A DNA stretch of 64,000 nucleotides from Lepidodermella squamata (taxonomy: Eukaryota; Gastrotricha): positions 2,232,001 to 2,296,000 of the forward strand of contig JBLDXI010000024.1 of the NCBI GenBank assembly GCA_047495785.1, in the 5' to 3' direction. Of the stretch, positions 55,501 through 64,000 are shown piece by piece; the stretch's first letter is position 1; each line of letters starts with the position of its first letter. Under the pieces are notes generated by a model. It saw nothing but the letters and a program-made list of their open reading frames with translations, had not been told where the DNA came from and did no database searches. Both the position numbers and the translations under genes were made by a program.

Positions 55501-58500
55501 AAATCCAAACGCCATGAGAAACTTAATAATTAAGGAGGACGATTTTCAATAGTAATAAAAATCCGAAGAAATATGAAACACCCTCGTAAATTACCGAAAA
55601 TTACCGAACCAGTTACTATCGGGGTTTTCCGGGTATTCTCAAGTAAATTTTGAATTTCTTCGGTGAAATCACGCGTGATAAGTAGGAAATTGAAAAGTCA
55701 TGAATAAAACTCGAAACCTCCGGTGGTAACAAAGTGTTCGGTAATTTTCGGTATTTTATGGATGTGCCACGTGCGCACCCTAAATTTAGGGTTCCAACAC
55801 TAAAATCGAGACTCCAGCACTAGATTTCCCTTGAATATGCTTTTTTAGAGTTTCATGTCTTTTCTGGAATCTCAATTTTTGTTATCATGATCAATCTATG
55901 GATCTTCATATTACGCGTATTATTCGCTATGAGCTATGAGTTTATGAGTTTTATTTCAGCCTGTTGAGCTGAAATCGATTCCAAGTATCGATTTTACAAA
56001 TAACTGCTTTTTCCGATATCAGCCGTCGTGGAACCCAAAAACGTTAATTTTTCTACGTAGCTTAGGGCGCCAGGTAGCTAAAACAAACAATCCTAGGTTC
56101 AGGGAGGGCATCAGTATCGATCAAAAAAGGAAACGCCGAAATCTTTAAGAATATGAGAAATTTAGTGCCAGGACGCTTAAATTTAATGTTGGACCCACGT
56201 TTTTAGTTGTGGAAATATTTAGACCCAACATCTAAATATTTCCACAAATTAATATTCAATTGACCAACACTCGGTAAATTACCTAAAACCCTTTACAATC
56301 GGGTATTTCCGGGTTCTCTCTGGTAAATTTGATATTTCTTCGGTGAAATCGCGCGTAAAGAGTGGGAAATTAAATTCACGAAAAAACCCGAAAAAATTCG
56401 ACGGTAATAAAGGGTTCGGTAATTTTCGGTATTTTTGTATTATTTTTGCCGTAATTCGGAGGGAAAATGGCTAATTTACATGTCTTTTTCGCGAGCAGCT
56501 GATTATTTTTATTTTCTCTTTTTTCTATAGAAAATGAAACCGTCAGTTCATTGGACTGGCCAAACGTCAGATATTCACGCGACTCGGCTAAATTCGAAGT
56601 CGGCGCCTTGCCGTCAGATTACTACACAAAACCGCACTCAAACACCTCCAGCCGGCAACACCACCACCACTCACGCCGCCGGCGACCCCGCGACATGACC
56701 CCGGTCGGCAACGACCACAAACGCGTTCAACGATCCGCCTCAAAAAATCATTACGTCGAACTGATGGTGGCGGCTGATCATCGAATGCGGGCCTATCACG
56801 GCAGCGATTCCGCCTTAGAAGCCTACATCCTAACCCTAATGGCTGTTGTCGCGAGTGTCTACCGCGATCCATCGATCGGAAACCCTATCCACGTGTTGCT
56901 GATGAAGGTTATAATAGTTCATAACGAAAAGGACGGCCCGGTTATGTCGCAGCGAGCCCCGGAGATGCTGCAGTCGTTCTGCCAGTGGCAGCACCGCTAC
57001 AACGACCCGGACCCGCTGAGTCCTAACCACTACGACGCCGCTATTCTACTGACCCGCCACGACATTTGCCGGCGTTCGGAGAAGTGCGACACGCTAGGCC
57101 TGGCTGAGATGGGTACGATTTGCGACCGCGAGAAGTCGTGTGCTGTTGTTGAGGATAACGGCCTGTCGGCGGCGTTTACGATTATTCACGAACTTGGGCA
57201 TTTGTTCAATTTGCCGCACGATTCTGACGTTAGGTGTCGCCAGTTTCCCGACCAGGCGAATGGGATTTACCATGTCATGGCGCCGACGTTGGATTTCAAC
57301 ACGAATCCGTGGTCGTGGTCCCAGTGCAGCCGGAAATACGCCACTGAATTCTTAGAGTGAGTTGAAAAATCAAACTAAAGTTGTAAACTAGAAGACCACT
57401 TCTGTTTCTTCATTTTGCATTTTTTTCCATTCGAAGGCTAGATCATTCAATCTAGGTCTACTCTTACCCATTAGTTACACAAAAAATTGAAATGAATCAG
57501 AGCACATTTCATCCAACTTGGGGACCCCATGAAATTGAATGTGTGGTTTGTTTCGAATAAATTTTCGGGCCCAACTTGTTTAGCAGAAATTTTGAATTAA
57601 TTTGGAGAAAGTGTCTGCTTCCGAATTTCCGAGAATTTGTTATCACCAAAATTTAAATTTATTCAGAATTAAATGCTGAGATTTCTCTGTATCAGACCCA
57701 ATTTCAATTTTATATTCTAATTTTAATCACGTGGCTTGATTGGAAATTTTTTTCAAGGCTCTTGGGAAGAATTAGTGAATGCTAGAGATGATTTTTTAAT
57801 TTATAATCCACTCTACGTGAAATTCTCATTCTAATTTTGAATATTTTGAGATCATTAGAAATTCGAAAGTTGTAGCAGAAAAATGATTTTGATATGAACG
57901 GGTTCCAACTTGAAATATCCAACTGGCAACGTTGACTAATTTTTCGGAATTTTCTTCAAGATCGAAACCTTTGACATTTCGGGTTACCAAAATGGATTTG
58001 CCGAATGATAACCAGCGCTAAATTAGAGAAGCTAGTCCCTGATCTCTTCAAAATATGATTTTCCTAGTTTTCCGAGTCTTCCTTAGAACCTCATTTTTAG
58101 TTATAGTTTTTCGTTATACAGTTATACAGCTGCACGTTATAGTTAAGGCTGCAGAGCCGATATCGATTCCAAGTATGGATGTTACAAATCAGGGATTTTT
58201 CCGATATCAGCAAAACCTAGGAAGCGTTGAAAATTACTTGGCCTTTTTTTAGGGTACCAGGAGGTGAAAAATCGAAAAATCTCTGCTCATATTTTGGTTA
58301 GTATCGATCAAGAAAAAGCTAATAAGTATTGCAAATTCTGGACAATTTAGTGCTTGAACCCACATTTTAGTGATAGACACATTCAGAATTCAGACAGTTC
58401 GAAATCTCAGGAATAAAAAAAATTTCGATTGCGAAATTTCAAAAATGTCCGAAGAACTCAGTCAGCTTTCAAATGTGATACATAGATACTGTTTCCATTG

Positions 58501-61500
58501 GAATTATTGACTTTTTTCTTGCAATTTTCAGCAATGATCACGGTCACTGTCTGTGGAATATCCCGAATGATCTCGAACTACAACGCCGCGTCGATAACGA
58601 CTACACGCAGTTCCCGGGTGTTACCTACGACACGAATTTCCAGTGCCAACTCGTCTTCGGCCGTTCGTCCCGCGTCTGCCCGTACATGCCTGTTTGCAAA
58701 CGACTGTGGTGCACGGCTGACATTGGCGAATCGGACGGGTGCCGCACCCAGCACATGCCATGGGCGGACGGGACGTCGTGCGGCCAGAATCGGTGGTGCA
58801 TCAAAGGCGAGTGCGTCGACAAGGACTTGAGACCGGAGCCTGTCGACGGCCAGTGGAGTGCCTGGTCGACTTATGGACCGTGTTCGAGGACATGCGGTGG
58901 TGGTATAAAAATGGCAACTAGATCTTGCAATAACCCACCGTTAGTAATTTAGCTTTATTTTTGAAATTTCGGAAAATATTTGAAATTTTTATGAGATTAA
59001 CATTTTTTAGTTTCAATTTTTTTTGAAATTTTCAAGTTTTCTTTTTCGATTTTTCAATATATTTATTTTTTATTTCTCAGGCCATCAAACGGCGGCAAAT
59101 TTTGTCTTGGCGAGCGTCAAAAGTTCAAATCCTGCAACACTAAGGAATGTCCGCCGAATACACCCGATTTTAGGGAGGAACAGTGTGCTAAGTACAATGG
59201 CGACAATTCACGGGCCGAACGGCTTCCTCAGAACGTTTTCTGGGTGCCAAAACACGATGGTGAATTGTCAAGATTTTTCTAAAATATCTGTTTAATTATT
59301 TGAATTTTTCTAGTCGATCCTCGATTTCGTTGCAAGTTGTACTGCGAGGCGTTCGGTACTGGTATCTCAGTTCTAATGGAGAGCCAGGTTATCGATGGTA
59401 CCAAATGTGGGCCTGATACGACCGATATTTGCGTAGCTGGTGTATGCCATGTAAGTTTTTCCCTGAATGGAATTTAATATTTGGCAAAATAGAATTTATT
59501 AAAACAGAAATAAATTATCAAAAATAAAATGAATAATAAATAATAGGAGAATTGAATTTTTAGAATTTGAATTTCAAATTTCAAATTATTTAAAACTTGA
59601 GGTCTAACATTTCCAAATGTTAAGGTTCTCGCACAAACTCGTTTCTATTTTTTTTTCTTACGCATACGAGGAAAAACATACGCACACAGCGAATCGCATA
59701 CACCCGCCAGCTCACAAACTGATTTCTTTTTTCCTCGTATGTAATTTCTTTTTGCTCCGTCAAGTCGTCGAAAAAAGCGATGGCGGCACGTTGAGACGAA
59801 CCCTTGACGCTCTCACAAACATCGATAATTATATCGACTTGGCTAAGCCGTCAAGCTTAATGTGTGACCTATAAATTAGGTTTTAAGGCAAAAAATGCCC
59901 TGATGCTTGCCAGCAATTAGGTCAAATATCATGACTCATGCCCGCGTTTGACCCAGAAAACACGAATGGCTTTAGCAGCCAATTATCGGCCAGTTTAGAG
60001 TAATAAATAAATGTGATGCAACATGGTGCAGTTGCTATTATACTGGCCTGTTCAACAGGCGGACAGGGTTCGAGCCCCGTCAAAGTTGGCCATTTTTTTC
60101 AGTGGCCTCTTTGATCAGAAATTACATACGAGGAAAAAAGAAATCAGTTTGTGAGCTGGCGGGTGTATGCGATTTCTTTCTGCAAACACATACGACCCGC
60201 AAAAAAAACTTATTGCTTATTAGCAAAAAAAATTACATGACGAGTATGTGCGCACTCCTTTATGAAATGTAGATTTTTCGCAAAAGGCCCAAAAATATCG
60301 AAAATGCTTAATTTTATAGATATAATTATTTTTTTAATATGCTCGCCTTCCACCTTAAAACTTTTTTCATTTTGCTAATTGTTATTCAATTTTTTAGCCT
60401 GCGGGTTGCGACAACAAGCTATATTCGAACGCGCAGTTTGACAAGTGCGGTGTCTGCGGTGGCGATAATACAACATGCGTCAGTGTGGAGGACACGTTCA
60501 CGCGGCACATGAAATACGGCTACAACGACATCGTCACGGTGCCACGCGGTGCGGCTAACATTGAAATCGAACAATTCACTGTCAACTCGGAACGAGGAGA
60601 CGAAAATTACCTGGGTAAGTTCATTCCCTCAAGTCGTACAATATCTTGCAATTTTTATGTAAAAATTGTTGAAAAAAATCGAAGCAATTTAAAATTTCAT
60701 ATTTTCAAAATAAAAAGAGCGAAAATAAAAATTCCTCCTTAAAATTTTTTTTCTCAGAAATTTTGATTTTTTGAAATTTGAATAAGAATTCGTTTTTGAC
60801 GCAATAAAATTGTGAAATTTTGGCATTTTTCAGCTCTTCGAAGTTCAAATGGCGAGTATTTGCTGAACGGTAACTTCCTGGTGAATGGTTTCCGGCGCGA
60901 AATTCGCGTTCGAGGCGCCGTTATCGAATACAGCGGCTCTCACAACATCGTCGAACGCCTTAACACATCATCCCAAATCGGCGAAGACCTGCACATTTCA
61001 ATCCTCGCAGTCGGCAGCCTGCAACCGGCTAAAATTCACTATAAATGGTTCATTTCCGACAAATCTAAACTGCACTACCGCTGGCGGGTCGACCTCGGCG
61101 AGTGGTCGCAGTGTGACCGTATGTGCCAGGGCCTGCGCTACATGCAGCCGCGATGCGTTGCCGATAACTCTGACGACGTAGTCGAAGACCACTTCTGCTT
61201 CGGACTCGACCAGCCGCAGTCGAAGAGCGAGCTATGCAACACCGACTGCCAGCTGACGTGGATTGTCACCCGGCAATCCCGCTGCTCGGTAACCTGCGGC
61301 GAGGGCACTATCCGCCGGCAGTTCGCCTGTGCTAAGGTCAGCTTGAACAGGGGGTTGAACGAAACGGTCGCTGATCAGAACTGCGAGGCGATTTCGCAGC
61401 GACCCAGGGAAGAAACCGCCTGTTCACTGCCCGCTTGTTACCAAGAGCCCGCGAATGACTGGGAGTACTCGGCCTGGGGCCAGTGCTCTACAACCTGCGG

Positions 61501-64000
61501 ACGCGGTTACCGGTCGAGAAAAGCTCGTTGCATCAACAGCCAAACTGGGCGTGAGGTTAGCCCGACCAAGTGCGATAGGCGCCGCAAGCAGCTGACGGAT
61601 GATGTTTGCGAGGGCCCGCCGTGTTTAAGCTGGAAGACGTCGGAATGGGAACAGTGTTCGGCAACCTGCGGCCGGGGTGTGAGGTCTCGTCACGTTTTCT
61701 GCGACTCGGACGGCGTTCCGGTCGATGACCACCACTGCAATGAAGCGGAACGGCCGGTTGATACCGAAGACTGCCCGGATCTACCAAACTGCCCGCGTTG
61801 GGTCGTCGGTAACTGGTCGAGTTGTTCGGCGACTTGCGGCCTAGGTACTGAATCTAGGTCCGTATGGTGCGCGGAGAGTGATGCCGTGATTGTGAGTGAC
61901 GCGACCTGTGCGCGGGATTCGGTCAAGCCGGATGCGGAACGGCGGTGCGAGGGCGGTGACTGCCCGTTTTGGCGCGTCGGGCCGTGGACGCAGTGTTCGA
62001 AGTCGTGCGGGTCGGGCGCGGCTCGGAAACGCGAGATTTGGTGCCAGACTAACGAGCGGCTGTTCTCGTTCGACCACTGCCCGCCTGATACTATGCCGCA
62101 CGAGGTCGAGCCGTGCGCCCTGCCCGACTGCCCGGGTTGGACTGTCTCGGAGTGGTCGCGGTGTTCGAAAACGTGCGGAACGGGCCAGCGGTTCCGAAAT
62201 GTCACGTGCCTGCCGATTGAACACCGCGATAAATGCGACGAAACTATCCGGCCTGAGTCGGTTGAGAATTGCGAGGTGAATGACTGCCCGAGTTGGGTGA
62301 CGGGTGACTGGTCACCCTGTTCGGCGACCTGCGGCCCGAATGGTGTGCAAAACAGGGCGGTCACGTGCCGGCATAACGGCGTCGCTGTGGACGAAACTTA
62401 CTGCTTCAAGGAGGATAAACCCGATGAGGTTAGGTCGTGCCCGAATCTAGGATCCTGCCCTAGTTGGCACATGACGATCTGGGGCCCGTGCTCCGCGACC
62501 TGTGGCCCTGGTACCCGGAAGCGGAATGTTGTTTGTAGGAACGAAACAACGCTACATCCGAATGAAGCCTGCGCCCTGCATTTAATGCCGGCTGAAACTA
62601 CGGCGTGTTCGAACGGCGAGTGCGCCCAGTGGACGGTGGGTGAGTGGTCACCCTGTTCCGTGACCTGCGCGGCGCCCGGGGCGATCCGCACCCGAGATGT
62701 CACGTGCACCCTAGGTCAAAACGGCCAAATCGCCCCGCCTGTTCGATGCCAGGCGCAAAAACGCCCGGTCGATCGGCAGATTTGTAAGAATCTCCCGCCG
62801 TGTCTGAAACTAGGTCACACCGACTGGTCACCCTGTTCCGTGACCTGCGGCGACGGGGTGCGCCACCGCAGCCCGGTTTGCCTGAGTGGCGATGAAATTG
62901 TTGAAATTTCGAAATGTGAAAATTTGACTGAGACAATATCGGCGCCGTTGAGTGAGCCATGCTCCGTGCCCGGCAACTGCCCGCAGTGGAAACCCGGGCC
63001 CTGGTCGGTTTGTTCCTCATCATGCGGCACTGGCGAGCAGAAACGGGATGTCTGGTGCGAATCAAACGGCCGGTCTGAGAGTGATTACGTTTGCAGTCAC
63101 CTTCCTAAGCCCGAGAATTGGAAGGTCTGCTGGGGTGACCAATGCCCGACTTGGGCGTTTTCGGCCTGGGAACCCTGTAGCCAAAGCTGTGGTACCGGGG
63201 TTCAGGGCCGACAGGTTTGGTGCCAGCTGGGTAATATGACTAAATTCGATAACGGGTCATTCGTCGAACCTAACCCGGCCGATGCGGTTAGTCCTCACCT
63301 GTGCCAGGGTATAGCCCGGCCGCCTAGTTACCAGCCGTGTACCGGGTCTGACTGTCCGGTTTGGTTCGCGACCGATTATTCGGAATGTTCCGTGCGGTGT
63401 GGCGGCGGTCAGCAGTACCGATCGGTATTCTGCGTCCAGAACAGCTCAATCCCACTCAAGCCCGCTTCATCCATGGCCAACACGACGAAAATATTAGCTG
63501 AATCTCTGAATTTACTGCAAATCGAAAAATGCGATCTGGATTCGAAGCCGGAAACTGTGCGGCATTGCAACGCGTTTTCCTGCTCGAATTGGACGGTAAC
63601 CGATTGGGACGGGTGTATACCAGATTTGGATGACCAGTTGAAATCGTCGTCTCGCGAGAATGTTCAGCCGAATTGCGGCGTTTTGACCGGGAAGCGGCGG
63701 CGTGTTGTCGCGTGCCAGGATGTTGTTACGCAACAAAAACTGCCTGATGATTCATGCTCGAGTGAGGCGAAGCCGGTTGAACTCGAGGGCTGTTCGGTTG
63801 AGATAAAATGTTCGCCGCTTGTTATCGACGACGGGCAAAGTTTGGTTGAACGCAGCGCGCCGAAGCGCATCTATCCGACGAGGCGAAAATTGGCGCTGAC
63901 AAATTTTGATATTCAAAATGCGGTTGATTCAGCGCTGAAGACTACGACGAAACCGGTTGCGGCGGGTCAAATGGCTGAAACGAGTACGCTGGTTGCGGCG
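52563..64000 (+). CDS. ADAMTS metalloprotease of the GON-1/ADAMTS9/20 type (3' end outside window)
   Basis: Exons with compatible phases: 52563-52725, 53495-54012, 54409-54583, 56531-57356, 58532-58939, 59081-59259, 59314-59450, 60398-60614, and 60834 to beyond 64000. Domains in order: signal peptide ([23 protein letters not shown]); propeptide with SLCRGM and NYFIEP; basic furin-type sites (RRRRPR, KRVQR); reprolysin catalytic domain starting [10 protein letters not shown], with zinc site [12 protein letters not shown] (about residue 505) and Met-turn HVMAP; disintegrin-like and Cys-rich regions; a central TSP1 ([17 protein letters not shown]); Cys-rich (DFREEQC, CGVCGGD); spacer; then about 15 further TSP1 repeats. 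The large TSP1 number places it with GON-1/ADAMTS9/20, secreted enzymes that remodel proteoglycan-rich matrix. A terminal GON domain would lie outside the window. Confidence 0.93.
52726..53494 (+). other. ADAMTS intron 1
   Basis: 769 bases, gtacgt...tttttcag, phase 1. CG-rich in its first half. No other feature recognised. Confidence 0.8.
55586..55757. repeat. Direct repeat unit 1 in ADAMTS intron 3
   Basis: Shares with 56262-56440 the ordered blocks cgg(g)t(a)tttccggg, gatt/atttcttcggtgaaatc, cgcgt, gtgggaaat/gtaggaaat, aac(c)cgaaa, ggtaa and gttcggtaattttcggtatttt. Confidence 0.65.
56262..56440. repeat. Direct repeat unit 2 in ADAMTS intron 3
   Basis: Partner of 55586-55757, same orientation, diverged. 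Confidence 0.65.
57357..58531 (+). other. ADAMTS intron 4
   Basis: 1.2 kb, gtgagt...attttcag, phase 2. The part 58050-58390 is a diverged direct repeat of about 55850-56190 in intron 3 (shared atcgattccaagtat, ttttccgatatcag, gtatcgatcaa, atttagtgc). Confidence 0.65.
59692..60174. mobile_element. Foldback element with perfect 58-bp arms around a tRNA-like unit
   Basis: 59692-59749 is the exact reverse complement of 60117-60174. The 367-base interior carries a tRNA-like polymerase III promoter and a T-run. No protein coding capacity. It may be a composite of a MITE-like shell and a tRNA-derived SINE, or a MITE that captured a tRNA. Confidence 0.8.
60017..60099 (+). ncRNA. tRNA-like polymerase III unit (degenerate tRNA or SINE head)
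   Basis: A-box-like TGGTGCAGTTG at 60024-60034 and B box GGTTCGAGCCC at 60067-60077 are spaced as in a true tRNA gene (43 bases start to start). Seven T residues at 60093-60099 could terminate transcription. A strong stem (GCCTG...CAGGC) sits at the anticodon arm, but its loop would be only five bases. The acceptor and T stems pair poorly, so this is unlikely to be a functional tRNA. Confidence 0.55.

Larger units (their letters stand above)
54584..56530 (+). other. ADAMTS intron 3 with diverged direct repeats
   Basis: 1.95 kb, gtaagc...ttctatag. It holds two copies of a unit of about 170 bases (55586-55757 and 56262-56440) and one copy (about 55850-56190) of a segment that recurs in intron 4. 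No coding sequence seen. Confidence 0.7.
59451..60397 (+). other. ADAMTS intron 7, host of a foldback element
   Basis: 947 bases, gtaagt...ttttttag. About half of it is the inverted-repeat element at 59692-60174. Confidence 0.75.

Noticed and set aside
60017-60099. Functional tRNA gene
   Set aside because: The promoter boxes are good, but the acceptor and T stems do not pair and the anticodon loop has five bases.
61690-63065. Several long minus-strand ORFs opposite the ADAMTS last exon
   Set aside because: They are antisense shadows of GC-rich TSP1-coding sequence, with low-complexity, Ser/Arg/Gly-rich translations and no domain.
1-64000. CRISPR arrays, bacterial operons, ribosome binding sites, rRNA genes
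   Set aside because: None seen. The split-gene structure shows this is eukaryotic nuclear DNA.

Overview
The window is animal nuclear DNA. It carries split genes with GT-AG introns (many only about 45-70 bases), an ADAMTS metalloprotease of the GON-1/ADAMTS9/20 type, GABA-B-like class C receptors, secreted LamG-trypsin proteases, type II glycosyltransferases, and a Jockey-like non-LTR retrotransposon. This mix fits an invertebrate. I cannot assign the phylum from sequence alone, because no rRNA, mitochondrial or lineage-diagnostic gene is present.

Layout. 1-13,495 (minus strand): a large guanylate-binding/VLIG-type GTPase and, just upstream of it, a pseudokinase-ankyrin protein. Both carry a nearly identical adapter-like domain of about 130 residues that I do not recognise, so they look like two parts of one signalling or immune-like system. 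The GTPase appears to continue through a 5.2-kb repeat-filled intron to a coiled-coil exon at the left edge. 14,126-21,764: a broken reverse-transcriptase fragment, a glycine/alanine-rich multi-pass membrane gene, an apparently intact two-ORF LINE (16,384-20,908), and a small tail-anchored protein gene.

22,464-50,206: a tandem-duplication cluster bounded at each end by paralogous DxD glycosyltransferases. Between them lie one simple S1 protease, three intronless GABA-B-like receptors (plus strand) and three multi-exon secreted Cys-rich/LamG/trypsin proteases (minus strand). Receptors and proteases alternate in convergent blocks, as if a receptor-protease module had been duplicated. The three large proteases share an unusual Gln at the zymogen activation site. 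The middle copy has a deletion in its N-terminal region.

50,207-64,000: a CpG-rich upstream region and the ADAMTS gene. Nine exons with compatible phases run off the right edge. The last exon alone encodes about 15 thrombospondin type 1 repeats. An ADAMTS intron holds a foldback element with perfect 58-bp arms around a tRNA-like polymerase III promoter.

The most novel-looking item is the GTPase/pseudokinase-ankyrin pair with its shared domain. Next come the receptor family with a long second intracellular loop and the LamG-trypsin family.
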